64,000 nucleotides of DNA from positions 2,758,084 through 2,822,083 of the forward strand of contig NC_030986.1 of NCBI RefSeq assembly GCF_000149955.1. The letters are read 5' to 3'. Below are positions 34,846 through 46,586 of this stretch, piece by piece. Each line of letters opens with the position of its first letter. The first letter of the stretch is position 1. The stretch is from Fusarium oxysporum f. sp. lycopersici 4287. Taxonomy: Eukaryota; Ascomycota; Sordariomycetes; Hypocreales; Nectriaceae. The notes under the pieces were generated by a model that saw nothing but the letters and a program-made list of their open reading frames with translations, did not search any database and was not told the DNA's origin. The position numbers were made by a program, and so were the translations under genes.

Positions 34846-35741
34846 TTAATCCCAACTACTTTTCCGTTTCTCGCCTCTTAAGAGTCCACTTCTCGCTGTT
34901 GTATCCTGGCCTGCCGATGTTGACGATGGGACAAATTCAACGGTCGTCCTGGTACCAGTGTTCTTCTCTGCTTCTTTCTCCTTCAGCACTTTGTCGTGGC
35001 TCTTCCGTAGCTTCTCCTTGAACGCCCATTCTGGAAACGCTGCAGGATTCCACAAATCCGTAGCTAATGTAGTTGAATACTGACTGTGCTCATCGACTTC
35101 GACAAATCTCATCAGTTTATCCATCAAACTGGGATTTTTGAGTGCAGTTGATTGCTCCAGTTTGGCATTGAAGTGTGTTCCCTTCTTCTTGAGCTCAAGG
35201 AATTTCTCAAATTTCTTGTTTGTGCCGGGCGGTGGTGATCCTGGGGGCGATGGGGGAATGTTTAGGTTAGGTGCTGATGGTAACGTCAGGTCACGAAGAA
35301 GAGCACGATTGCTCGAGTATGGTGAAGCAGATCTAGATGCTGCATCTTGATCATCTAGAACAGCTCCTTCCATGGGTGGCAGGAAAGGTCCCAAGGGCGC
35401 AGCATTTTGTTGAACTGGTCCGATGGGAACATCTTCCAGACTCTTATACTCAGACGCTACATAGTAGCAAGGTCAGAGATGGCTTGAAACGGAATCAGGT
35501 ATGTGGAGAGTGCGAATGAGGAGGTCCTTACCCAATGTATTGGTCTTCTCCTTTACTTCTCGATCTTGCTGTTTGTCATCTGTAGTGTTCACTCTTTGCT
35601 GATGATAATTAGACAAAGTTGTTGCTATATGGTGGAGAACAGTCATGGGAAATTTCTTACCTTATTCTGAGATAGAGGAGGTTCGACCTCTTGTATTTCT
35701 TCCTCATCATCGCTGCTTGCATATCCGACGAGGCCGGCCAT
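34846..35741 (-). CDS. HCNGP-like (SAP30-binding protein) nuclear protein
   Basis: Exons 35661-35741, 35532-35598 and 34846-35456 (introns 62 and 75 nt) encode 252 aa. The start MAGLVGYASSDDEEE is the typical N-terminus of HCNGP/SAP30BP proteins (LVxYxSSDDE). The family domain lies at about 120-210: KFEKFLELKKKGTHFNAKLE, LKNPSLMDKLMRFVEVDEHSQYSTTLATDLWNP, FPEWAFKEKLRKSHDK (parts quoted). SAP30BP was named as a transcription co-regulator and is now also tied to splicing of short introns. The gene is divergent from PRP5, only 411 bp apart. The C-terminus is low-complexity and basic. Confidence 0.85.
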
Positions 35742-36152
35742 ACTGTCACCTTGAACTTTGAGATGTTGGAGATGAGACTGACGCAGTCAATCAACATGAA
35801 ACCGAGGTAGCTTGACCTAGAATCCGTTTGGGACTAGCGCGGCTCCTGTGTGTGGGTCTTTTTGTTGGATAAAGCCCGGATAATGAACCCCAGACTTTCA
35901 GCCCATCAGCCTTCCAATGAAGCTAAAGTTTCATTCTCACATCAACACAACGGCCTTCCCTATATTCATCCAGAGGCAAACTGCGGCGCCTGATTACTCG
36001 GACAAGGCGCTTGAGGGAAGCTTACGGGCCTGTAAATTTGCGCCGCGAATATACGATCACGCGCTTGTGGCGCATTGCCTAGGCTTCGGCCTTCCGTTTC
36101 AAAGTACTACTCACCAACGAAGTGTCCTGCTGAGCCTGCGAGACCACCAATA
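35742..36152. other. Divergent promoter HCNGP / PRP5
   Basis: 411 bp between the start codons of two genes linked to pre-mRNA splicing. No specific motif was identified. Confidence 0.55.
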
Positions 36153-39100
36153 ATGGCTCGGCCGAGAGACTCGCGCTCACCAAGTCCTGCAGGCAGCACC
36201 CACAGCTCTCGCCGTCACCGCAATGATGATCGTCGAGCTAGGGATCGGCGTAACGATGGACGGGACCATCGGCGACGTAGCAGATCACGCAGTCCAGATG
36301 TGAGAAGGCAACCACCTAACTATGGCCGGTATAGACAGAGCATTACAGAATAAGAGTGAGGATCTGAGACTGCCCGAGGAACTAGGAGATGCCCAGGACG
36401 AATTTTCGCCTAAAGAAGCAGAGAAGAGACCGCTCTATAGACCGGCGCGACGACAATTATTACCGAGGTGGACGACGAGACCACCGCGAAAGAGATCGCA
36501 GGAGATCCCGAGAACGCTACGATGATCGCAATCGATCACCCGATAGGCGACACAACCGCAGCCGAGAAGGTGATCGGGATGTGAGAAGGCGAGGCGACTC
36601 CCGCAACCGCACCCCTGGGCGCCGTGAGGGTACGGCTGACTCCCTTACTCGCAGCATCCGTGAAGATGGTAGAACACAGAAGATCTCACTTGGCGACAGT
36701 GGGAATCCCGATACTGAGGAGGTTCGATTGCAGTCTCTCTTTCATGAAAGTATTGCTAATGGATGTCGATTGCAGAAACCCAAGGCTGATTCTGGACAGC
36801 CGGAGGTCAACAAGAAGGCTGAACGATTAGCCAAACTTGAAGCGTGGAAGAAGAAGAAGGAGAATGCGAGCCAGAAACAAAAAGAAGTAAACCCTAGCCA
36901 GACAAGGAACCTCTTGGCTGAAATGGACAAGAAAGCGAGTGGGGCGTCCTCAGAAACAGTTTCTCCATCAGTTTCTGCGACTGCTTCGCCGGCTGCAACA
37001 CCGACTGTTGCTTCACCTGTTGTCCCATACTCTGGCAAGTTTGACCCTAAGGCCATCGCAAAGAAATCGGCAGCTTCCCGGACACATGAAGGCGTAAAAC
37101 CAGCCTTGGGCTCTCTGGGGGGGCAGCCCGAAAAGCTCCCGGTCCCTGCCAAGCCCCCAGTGCCTGTAAAACCGTCTACCAGCGGTAGGTTCTCATCCTC
37201 GGTTCTCCCTTCAAGCTCAACTGACAAACCTATCTTAGCATCGGCTCTCCCTGCGAATCGAACAAAAGCTAGTGGGTTTGGATTCGTGAAGAATAATGCA
37301 GAAACTGACAAGCTCCCCACTAAACGGAAGCTTGACTTGGATGAAGAAGACACGACTAAACGAAAACTTACTAAGCTTCCTGCCCTGCCCATCGAGGCTG
37401 ACGACACTCCATATGCCGATCAGGATGATGATGAATCCGATGGGGACAACTTCGCGGAGACTGAAGAGGAGGCCGCCGCCGCTGCTCGTGCAGCTCACGA
37501 GAGACGGTTGCAGGCAGAGAATCAAATGGATACGGGTGAGGAAGAGTCAAAGACGACCGAAATCCAGATCAATGGAGATACCATGTTGAACAACAACGCC
37601 GCTCAACCCGACATCACCACACAGATGGAGGTTGACGAGGAGGAGGATGACGTCGACCCACTGGATGCATTCATGGCTGATCTCAGGCAGACAGACGTGA
37701 AACAACCGGCTAGGACATCCAAAGCACAAAAGATCCAGGAGCCGGAGGCTTACTTCAGCGACGATGAATATGATTTCAATAAGAAGGACACGGGTGACGC
37801 AAACGCCTTGCTAGCGATGACTGCGAAGCGAAAGAAGAAAGACATTCCGGCGATTGATTACAGCAAGATCGAAATTGAACCTATCCGCAAAAACTTCTGG
37901 GTCGAGCCAGCTGAACTCAGCCTACTCACAGAGGCCGAGGTAGCTGATCTTCGCCTAGAACTCGACGGCATCAAAGTCAACGGAAAGGATGTTCCCAAGC
38001 CTGTTCAGAAATGGGCGCAATGTGGTCTGACGCGACAAACACTCGACGTCATTGATAACTTAGGCTTTGAGAAACCTACCCCCATCCAGATGCAGGCTCT
38101 TCCTGCTCTCATGTCTGGCCGCGATGTCATCGGAGTGGCGAAGACTGGTTCAGGAAAGACAATGGCTTTCTTGCTTCCCATGTTCCGACACATCAAGGAC
38201 CAGCCTCCATTGAAGGATACAGATGGGCCTATCGGATTGATTATGACTCCAACACGAGAACTTGCAGTCCAGATTCATCGAGACTGTAAACCTTTTCTCA
38301 AGATGATGGGTCTTCGATCTGTCTGTGCTTACGGTGGAGCGCCCATCCGAGATCAGATTGCTGAACTTAAGCGTGGCGCGGAGATCATTGTGTGTACACC
38401 TGGTCGAATGATCGATCTTCTAGCTGCGAACCAAGGGCGGGTTACTAATCTCAAGCGAGTTACATATGTTGTTCTTGATGAAGCTGATCGAATGTTCGAT
38501 ATGGGTTTCGAGCCTCAGGTCATGAAGATCTTCGCAAACATGCGACCTGACAGGCAGACTATCCTCTTCTCGGCTACGATGCCTCGCATCATCGACTCGC
38601 TGACCAAGAAGGTACTCAAGAATCCTATCGAGGTTACAGTGGGCGGTCGTAGTGTTGTGGCAAAGGAGATTGATCAGATCGTTGAAGTTCGAGATGAGCC
38701 ATCCAAGTTCCTGCGTGTTCTCGAGCTGCTTGGAGAGCTCTACGACCGTGATGAAGATGCCCGCACCCTCATTTTCGTGGAACGTCAAGAAAAGGCCGAC
38801 GATTTATTGAAAGAGCTTATGATCAAGGGTTACCCCTGCATGTCCATTCATGGAGGTAAAGATCAGATTGATCGTGATTCTACCATCTCAGACTTCAAGA
38901 AGGGTGTAGTGCCTATCTTGATCGCTACTTCGGTGGCAGCTCGTGGTCTTGATGTCAAGCAACTCAAGCTCGTTATTAACTACGATGCACCGAACCACTT
39001 GGAGGATTATGTTCATCGTGCTGGCCGAACTGGTCGTGCTGGCAATACTGGTGTCGCTGTCACATTCGTCACGCCAGAGCAGGAGAACTGCTCTGTCGGC

Positions 39101-39901
39101 ATTGCCAAGGCTCTTGAACAGAGTGGGCAGCCGGTACCAGAAAGGCTCGACGAGATGAGGAAAGCTCATCGTGAAAAGGTCAAATCAGGCAAGGCCAAGG
39201 ACACATCTGGCTTTGGCGGTAAGGGTCTCGATCGTCTTGATCAGGAACGTGAGGCTGCCCGTCTCCGCGAGCGCAAGACCCACAAGGCCGAGGGCGAGGA
39301 GGAGGAGGTCAAGGAAGATAAGAAGGAAGAGGAGGACGATAAGGCAGAGAAGGCTCTCAGTGCGATCCGCGCGGCAGCATCAGGCGTTCAAGCCCGCGAG
39401 TCAGCAAAGGCTGAAGGCGCAGAAGTGAAGCCTACCCAACAGGCAAACATTACTGGTGGAGTAAAAGACAAGTCCAAAGACCCGCTCGACAAGGTCAGTT
39501 CAGCCGTCTCCGCCATCAACAGCCGCCTCGGAAAGGCTGGCCAACTTCGTGCTGGTCAGCCCATCGACAACAAGGGCCCAGATGCTGGTGCGTTCCATGC
39601 CACATTGGAAATCAACGATTTCCCTCAAAAGGCCAGATGGGCTGTCACCAACCGAACCAACGTAGCCAAGATCCTAGAGGCTACAGGTACATCGATCACA
39701 ACGAAGGGCAACTTTTACCCACCGGGCAAAGAGGTTCCCGCAGGAGCCGAACCAAAACTGTATATTCTCATCGAAGGCGATACCGAGGTTGTTGTCGGAT
39801 CCGCTCTCAGCGAACTCACACGCCTATTAAGAGAGGGAACAATAGCTGCTGCAGATGCCGACAGTCGAGCACCAGCCAGTGGACGATATACAATTACCTA
39901 G
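36153..39901 (+). CDS. PRP5: DEAD-box pre-mRNA processing ATP-dependent RNA helicase Prp5
   Basis: Exons 36153-36299 and 36386-39901 (86-nt intron) encode 1220 aa. Prp5 remodels U2 snRNP and proofreads the branch site during prespliceosome assembly. The N-terminus is Arg/Ser/Asp-rich (RS-like; [19 protein letters not shown]). An acidic middle carries the Prp5 [10 protein letters not shown] motif, close to the DPLDAFM of yeast and human orthologues. The helicase core has the Q motif [13 protein letters not shown], Walker A AKTGSGKT (K635, K640), PTRELA, DEAD (residues 747-750), SAT, and [10 protein letters not shown]. The C-terminal KH-like segment ends near residue 1200. The splice acceptor (CTAG before GAGATGCCC) was chosen because it is the only one that keeps phase and clears the in-frame TAG at 36383-36385. 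Confidence 0.94.
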
Positions 39902-40328
39902 CCATATGAGGTCTTTTGCTGGAAGACGTCGGCCCGCTGCTTTCATTACACTTATATGGACTGGTTCGTTGATGGACGGCGTTGCAGAGGCTACGTGGAA
40001 GTTTGAAGAAGAAGAAAATGTATACAAATAGGAGTTAATCATGGCGTCGCATGCCTACTTCGGTGGAAAGCCCTGAGGGAACATTGGTTAACGCTGAGCC
40101 CACCGAGTTTTTGAACTTGTAACGTTTTCGAAATAAAACATCTATAATCTTGTTTGAAAATACTCTGAAATAAGAATCCAACTGAACATGGACGAAAATC
40201 TCGGAACTGCTAGGCGCCATTGGATGACCACAATGTGTAAACGCTGCCTTCCAATCCGCATTCTCGTGGACCAGCTACTCTGCGCCATCTTCTGACGTGT
40301 CTGCTCTTAAGAAGTCAACACTGAATCA
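39902..40328. other. Convergent 3' flanks PRP5 / small protein gene
   Basis: 427 bp, no gene seen. Confidence 0.55.
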
Positions 40329-40774
40329 TCATGCCCAATTTCGTGCTTCAGCTGCTTGATCGGCCTCACGCGCTCGCAGCTGCTCTTGGCTAGCGTCCTT
40401 GAGGGTTTCTGAACGTGTCTGTTTCTTCTGTGCTGCTAGTTGTGTCTGCAACTTTCCGCCTGGCTTTGAGGATGCTTTTGCGCGCGCCTGCAATGTTCAG
40501 TCAGTCAAGATAACAATAAATGTTGAGATTCAGAACACCATGGCAGTCACGCGATAGGGGGCGATCTCACCTCTGCAGCTTCCGCGGCTTTCCTCCGGGC
40601 GTCATCCGTCTCTCCTGAAGCTTCCGCAGCTGGACCACTTCCCAAAGTCCTTGGCGGGCCTCCGACCTTTTTTGGAACCGGCGCTGTGCCAGCGGCTGGA
40701 GCGGGAGCGGAGCCCAAGACTCTGCCCGGCTGCGAAAAAGCCTCTGGCTCTGTCTTTCCGCAGATGTTGCCCAT
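40329..40774 (-). CDS. Small conserved-type protein with N-myristoylation signal
   Basis: Exons 40571-40774 and 40329-40487 (83-nt intron, GTGAGA...TGCAG) encode 120 aa. The protein starts MGNICGKTEPEAF: Gly2 followed by N, with Cys5 and Lys7, fits the consensus for N-myristoylation plus palmitoylation, so the protein probably sits on a membrane face. The rest is Ala/Gly/Pro-rich with short KK and RR patches and a predicted helical tail (LQTQLAAQKKQTRSETLKDA, SQEQLRAREADQAAEAR). No catalytic domain is visible. Good splice sites, in-frame joining and a clean start support a real gene. Function is unknown; similar small proteins are annotated as hypothetical in filamentous fungi. Confidence 0.75.
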
Positions 40775-41342
40775 GGCTGCCGATGGTGGGGTGCGGTGGG
40801 TTCAATATTTTCTGTTGGGCTACAATACAGGGGATAAGTCAAAGAAAAGACTGGGCGTGTGCTGAGATTGCCAGATTGAAATTTGATGAATTGAATTAGA
40901 GCGTTGTGTGGCAGCGAGAGACGTGAGGCTGGAGTTTCTTTATGCCAAGATCCGAGGTCAGGAGGGGTTTCCATATAGGGAAACAGGGTCGGAAGCGTTA
41001 AGCTTTGTTTGCGATACCCCCAATCGAGTGTTGGTAAATGTCAGTGTATAAAGATATCTAGTGGCGATCACTCAGTCGTGGTGAAGTCAGTTACTCCTTG
41101 TAGTCAACTCTGCGGTCATATAGAACTTGCAAAGGATGATCGTGATGGGTTGAGGGATGGAGCGCTGCGCCTCAGGAGGCATGTGAGCAACGTCGAGGTA
41201 AGGCGGGCGATGCAAACATCAGCTGTCAGGCCTATTAACTCAAAGAAACACTCTCAAAAACACACCTCAAGCAGTATACCAACTACCTATATAATAGCCT
41301 AAGATAAGCCTTTTAGCTTATTCGCTGATTACGTACCGTTAG
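40775..41342. other. Intergenic region upstream of the small protein gene
   Basis: 568 bp. It includes the promoter of the small protein gene. Around 41280-41340 it becomes AT-rich with a short inverted repeat (ATAAGC-CTTTTA-GCTTAT near 41302). A possible first exon for the downstream candidate (ATG at 41210) is speculative. Confidence 0.4.
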
Positions 41343-41645
41343 TCTAGCTGCATAGTGCGAGTCGCAACAGTAGGCAAATACAACTACTTCAATTTCATCG
41401 ACTACATATCTTTGACAGATAATGATGGTAATCGCATTGGGTTTCGAGTGGCTTGCATTGGTAGGTATATCTCTCTCTATCTAAGAGGTCTTCATACCCA
41501 AGTTTCGAGTGACGAAGACGGAGAGCATTACGGAGTCAAGTGGGTCTACATCTGCCGTACCCGGAGCGGGGAGTTGCGGTACCGGGAAGACTGGACGGAG
41601 GTCGCTGCGAACATGGAATCAGCCATTCGTAAAGACAAATTCTGA
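41343..41645 (+). pseudogene. Coding-like remnant or terminal exons of an unrecognised gene
   Basis: This frame has strongly coding-like codons, especially 41508-41645 (DEDGEHYGVKWVYICR, TRSGELRYREDWTEVAANM). A likely intron (GTAGGT at 41461 to CCAAG at 41503) splits it and keeps the frame, so two exons of about 120 and 140 nt can be read, ending in TGA at 41643-41645. No ATG lies in the first exon. Either the start exon is upstream (an exon from 41210 to 41273 with donor GTATAC would fit in phase) or the 5' end has been lost. The flanks are AT-rich and without genes. I do not recognise the product. Confidence 0.35.
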
Positions 41646-43156
41646 AGTTGTTCATAGTCTACATGTTACATATGGGCGTCAACTACATCCGTATGCGATT
41701 GTATCTAAATATCTAAAGTGGCTATCCACTATCTGTATTAATTCGAAGCCTATCTATCTAATGCAAGTTAGACGCCAGTCAAACATACAGCAGCCTCGAC
41801 AAGTTTTGTTTTACTTTCAGTACAGAAATTTCATAGCGGGTCTGAGTGGCTGGTGTCGTTGTCAATAGATAAGGTCAGGTAGATAGATAATACAATAAGA
41901 TGCACAAGCATAGGGTAACCACCTGAAAACTTGAATTTATCACCTCAACTCTCTGTTCAATTAGCACATGTGGTTCACATGGTGGTAGGCTAGTCATTAG
42001 AAATATGTAATCCTTATTCCAGCTATACCTACCACTTGTTGGTAGAAAATCGTACGGGTTGGATACGATTACGTTGTCATGGGCATAGACGTGCATCAAC
42101 ACAAGCTGATACTGAATAATGGGAACAAATATTCACAATAGCTATAACAGTGAACAACGAACAAACCAACTGAAAAAGAGACCCAATAACGAAGGCAAGA
42201 CCAGAGCTTTAGCCATCCGGGGGTATCGATCCGCTGCAAGTCCCTGAGCCAGTTGTATGGGCCATATCGTCAGTGCTCTAGTCGGAAAAGTTACCGAGAA
42301 ACATGCTGGAGCGATGAAGTGGATTAACTGCACACAAAGTACTATACAGAGACTATGAGATTCCATCGATGCAGAAATTGGGATGTCATAGTCATTGGCC
42401 ATATCCATACATGCAGGCGATCAAGAGACATGAACCCCACGCGGAAGATGGAGTGATCGACTCGACTTTGAGGTATTGAACCAGTTCGGCTATGGATTTA
42501 CAACAAGCGAAGCATAAATACTGACCGAGATTGGCATCCCACGTCCTCAAACCCGCCCAGTTCCCCAGCTCAACTTTGGTGACTTGTCTTCCAGCTGACG
42601 GGACTGGCTCTTCACGGGTAAAGCAGGGTTGGAAGAAATCGTAAGCCCTCCACTTGCTGACTTATTCCCTCAGGTACATTATTACTTAGTGTTAAAAACT
42701 ATCCGTTAGTTCAGGAAAGATAGAAGCGAACGAATGCCTACTGCCTCTGCGACCTGGTAGGTACTCAGCAACCATAGATTGCTCTTGTCTTGCTCTCCCA
42801 ATCCCTCCATCCTCATTGGCTGAGCATAATTATTCCAGGAAAGCTGGTCCCACTAAAACGCACCATGACCCACTGGAGTTCACAAAGTGCCTTAGTGTCA
42901 TACCCTGCCCCTCCACCTTCAACCCTTTGAGCCGCCTGGCCATCCGGGTTCTCACTCTCATCGATTCTCTTGGGCCGTTCGCAGCATCCCACTAGGGCCG
43001 CCCAGGCCTTCGCATTATCATACTAATGCCGTCGATGAGCACCTCAATCATAAATTTAACTCAGAAACATTCGCGCGCGAAAGGATAAAAAAAAAGAGAG
43101 AAGCAATCGCCGTTATCAAACCGAGCGATTGCTGTTGTGATTCCATATATGAAATC
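41646..43156. other. AT-rich gene-poor interval and zinc-regulator promoter
   Basis: 1.5 kb. The stretch 41646-42300 is AT-rich with no convincing frame. The last 500 bp are the promoter and leader of the zinc-finger gene, including a poly-A run near 43087-43096. Confidence 0.4.
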
Positions 43157-45170
43157 ATGGACCACTCAGCGCCTTTCGCTCATCATCACCAGCAGCAAAA
43201 CCAGCCAACTTCTTTCGAATCCGAAAAAGTCGACTATGGATTTGACAGTTTGCTCGGTCACGATACCTGCCTGACACACGGTCTCGATTCTCTCGGTACC
43301 TGCAACAACACTGAGAACGCTTGTCTCGATCAACGCTGTTTTGACCACTATGGTAAAACTGCTGCCATCAAGAACGCTCTTGACATCGGCCTCGATCTTA
43401 AGCACGGTACTGATACGATCTCCCAGCGTCATGACCAGGCCAACAACGCCCGTTCCACGAGGGCAAAAAGCCGTACCCAATCAAACATATCCAGTTCTCC
43501 TGCAAGAACATTGTCCACTGCGGCAATGAGAGTCTCAGCGCACCGACAAAAGCGAAGGAGACAGTCTGAGCAGACGCATCAATATCATCACCAACTGGAC
43601 TATCAGCAGTCGTCGCATGTGCACCGAATGCACTCTCCTCATAGCATTCAACAAGATCAGAATCTCCAGCATATCGACCCCACAGCCGTTCTTCAGACCG
43701 TCAACGAGAATTTGCAGCACAACTTCAACATGCCACTGTTAGACAGCCAACATACATCGTTTGGCGAATTCCAACACCAGAACCATGCGTTTTCAATGCC
43801 CAGTCTCTATGATCGTTGGCCACAAGCCGTTGCTCCCTCCTGGGCCAACATGATGGGCCAAGCCAACGTCGCTAATTGCATGCCAATGTCGTGGACACAA
43901 CATATGGGATGCAACAACGCCGCCTCTGTTGACTGCACTTCTGCATGCGGCGATGCCAAATGCTGGAGTCAATGTGGCGATGGAGATCATGCGGACTGCT
44001 GCTTCGATGCTTCTTGTGACGAGTTTGACTTCTCCCATGCTGCCTGTTGTTTCGAACCCACTTGTGCTGCTCTTGAGCCATGCCTTGATGCCTCTTGCCA
44101 GGAGGCAGCAATCCCCTGCAACGATTCGCATTGCGTGAGCACCACCGTTTCCACTACTCCGGCATCTGTGTCTGTTACAACGCCCTCGGCAGAACCTGAA
44201 CCCGTGGTCAATACCCTAATGAGCCCAGTCGAACCAGGCCAGGGTGTTCCTCTGGATATTGACTCCGCGATGGGTCATGACTTTGGCGATTTCTCTCATG
44301 AAATCGGACCTAGTTTTACTGAGGATCTCAACCAACACGTCGGGAATCTTGCAAGTCGTCCCAGTGGCCCAGGGCTGAGCCATAATGGCGCCTTTTCTAT
44401 GCCTTCACAATCCCCCACACCGAAAACCGAGTTGGCTGAGAAGCAAGCCATAAAAGGAGAAGCCGATTTCACCTGCCAATGGCTTTGTGAAGGAGATGGC
44501 GTCCTCTGTTCCAAAAGGTTTGGAAGTAATAAAGAACTCCAGGACCACTGTAAGAATGAACATGTCAAGACTCTGCAGAAGGGCGAAAATGGGTTCTGTT
44601 GCACATGGTACGCTTGTATAAGACCCGGTCCATTCTCACAAAAGAGCAAATTGGAACGGCATATGCAGACGCATACCGGATGTGAGTTGTCCCAGATGGT
44701 TGAATATCAGGCTCCATCTCGAAGAACGTACTAATTGGTCTGATAGACAAACCAGTTAAATGCGAGATTTGCGGCATAATGCTTTCAGCAAAGCAATCCC
44801 TGGAGCAGCACATGCGTACCCACTCAGGAGAGAAACCATGGAAGTGCGAACATCCGGGGTGTGAAGCGCGTTTCAAGCAACAGAGTGCTCTTAGTAAATA
44901 TGTCAACTCCTGGCTCAATACCAAATGCTAACTCGCTCTTTAGCCATGCACATGCGCACGCATACAGGAGAAAAGCCTTTGCAGTGCGAAATCTGTGGGA
45001 AGCGGTTTGGTGAATCTTCCAATCTATCCAAGCACCGTCGCACGCACAATGTTCGTGGTAACCACGTTTGTGAGCACTGCGGCAAAGACTTTCATCGGCT
45101 GGATCAACTTCGTCGGCATCTGCAAACTCATCTGCAAGATGGCGGCCGCAAGAGTAGCAAAAGCTCATGA
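43157..45170 (+). CDS. zafA: Zinc-responsive C2H2 transcription factor (ZafA/Zap1 type)
   Basis: Exons 43157-44681, 44747-44893 and 44944-45170 (introns 65 and 50 nt) encode 632 aa. ZafA/Zap1 activates zinc uptake genes when zinc is scarce. The C-terminus has a fused array of C2H2 fingers: two atypical ones ([12 protein letters not shown]...[14 protein letters not shown]...H), then fingers beginning at C514, C542, C572 and C600, with TGEKP-type linkers. The intron positions fall between and within fingers. The N-terminal two thirds is His/Gln-rich and holds five C-x-[DE]-x-x-C motifs (residues 56-61, 282-287, 298-303, 309-314, 321-326) that may sense zinc. The assignment rests on finger spacing and the Cys-rich regions as recalled from Aspergillus ZafA. 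Confidence 0.86.
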
Positions 45171-46586
45171 GATGAAGCTCTAAAACTTCCCACAGTTGGG
45201 GATATCTCATTTTGAAAGCAAAAAAAGGAAAGTGCTGTCATTTTGGGATTTTGAGGTTGGTACTGGCGTTGAAGGTTTTCCTAATTAAGCCGTCTTGAAA
45301 TTTGTGATGAAAACTGGCGTTCCTGGACCATGCTGCTCCGGACGAGCCACATGATATTTACGAAGTGAGCGGAAGACTCAGATAAAGGTAGATAGATACC
45401 CGATTCCATAATGGACACGAAAAAGATCAAGCTCTCGAGTTGATTGACCATGATCCAGAATGTTCGGCCGAGCGCGACAGGTACTGGTAGTTTAGAATTG
45501 GAGCATACTGTGTCCGATGTCGTGTAATGATATCGTTTTGGCAATGGGGGGAGGCCGGGAGGGGTATTTCAATCTTCATTGTCGCCCTCTGATAGTTGTT
45601 CATTCGTCCCGCATACCGTCCATTGAAAGTCCTGACTGAAGGCGTGAATCTCAGAAAACTGTACAACCAACTCTGCACTTGAGAATAGTTGGATGCCTAT
45701 CATTGAGACCACCCCTTTCTTCCATTGAGACATAAGCGATGCACAATATATTGGTTAATCCGCGATCCTTTCGAATTCGATTCTTTAGCAGATCAAATTA
45801 TCATTCACTGCCTTTGCGGGGTCCTCTTTTAAACGCTGATGCATTTGATACATTCGAGGGGCCCAATTAATAAAAGCAATTTCAGTGACTCATATATGAG
45901 ATCAGTGAGGCAAAACGACCAACAGGTGTGTCCGGTTTGGTGAAGCTGAAGGGAAATGAGGTGAAAATGAGAAGCTAGGTTTCCTCTATGTCTTTTACTC
46001 ATTGATGGAAAGATGTCGTTGGGGTTATGGTGGGGGTGACGCGGGTTGGAGCGATCCGAGGCGCCTCAGAGACCAACCGAATGTGGCCGACCCGTACGAA
46101 AGAATTTTATCATATATAGGTCCAAGAGAACCAGGTCAGTTTGAATCGAATTGATGAATTAACGTAAACTAACGCAAGATCTGGGGTATAGTCTCAGACG
46201 AAATATGGTAAATTGTCTATCTTTCAGGTTTCTGCCAAAGTCATAGGCTTTGATTGTCCAAGAGTCGATTGTCCAAGGCATACGACCTCCTCCTACATGG
46301 ACGCAACCATCTTGTCACAACTATCACAAGGATGCACTCAGAACTTCTTGATCATGACCTCATTTTTGTTTTTAAAGACTGCCTGTCCAGGCAGTCCATT
46401 GTGGACATGCCGTCCCGAATCGAGGCCCAAGCCGGGAAATAAGTACAAGTCAGACCGAGATTCCCTGAGCCATGCGATGCAAATTTCGAAGCCTTTAGTT
46501 CAAAGAAAAAGCACGCCACGCCCTCCATACCCCGTTTCCTTTCTACCCGTTGTCCTTGTCACGCCAGAAACTACAAGCATTTTAAC
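45171..46586. other. Convergent intergenic region zafA / RPL35
   Basis: 1.4 kb with no supported gene. An 11-bp direct repeat, GATTGTCCAAG at 46252-46262 and 46267-46277, is the only pattern seen. Confidence 0.45.

Noticed and set aside
36742..37407. 221-codon minus-strand frame opposite the PRP5 N-terminal region
   Set aside because: It is antisense to a well-supported coding exon and arises from its Ser/Ala/Lys-rich composition.
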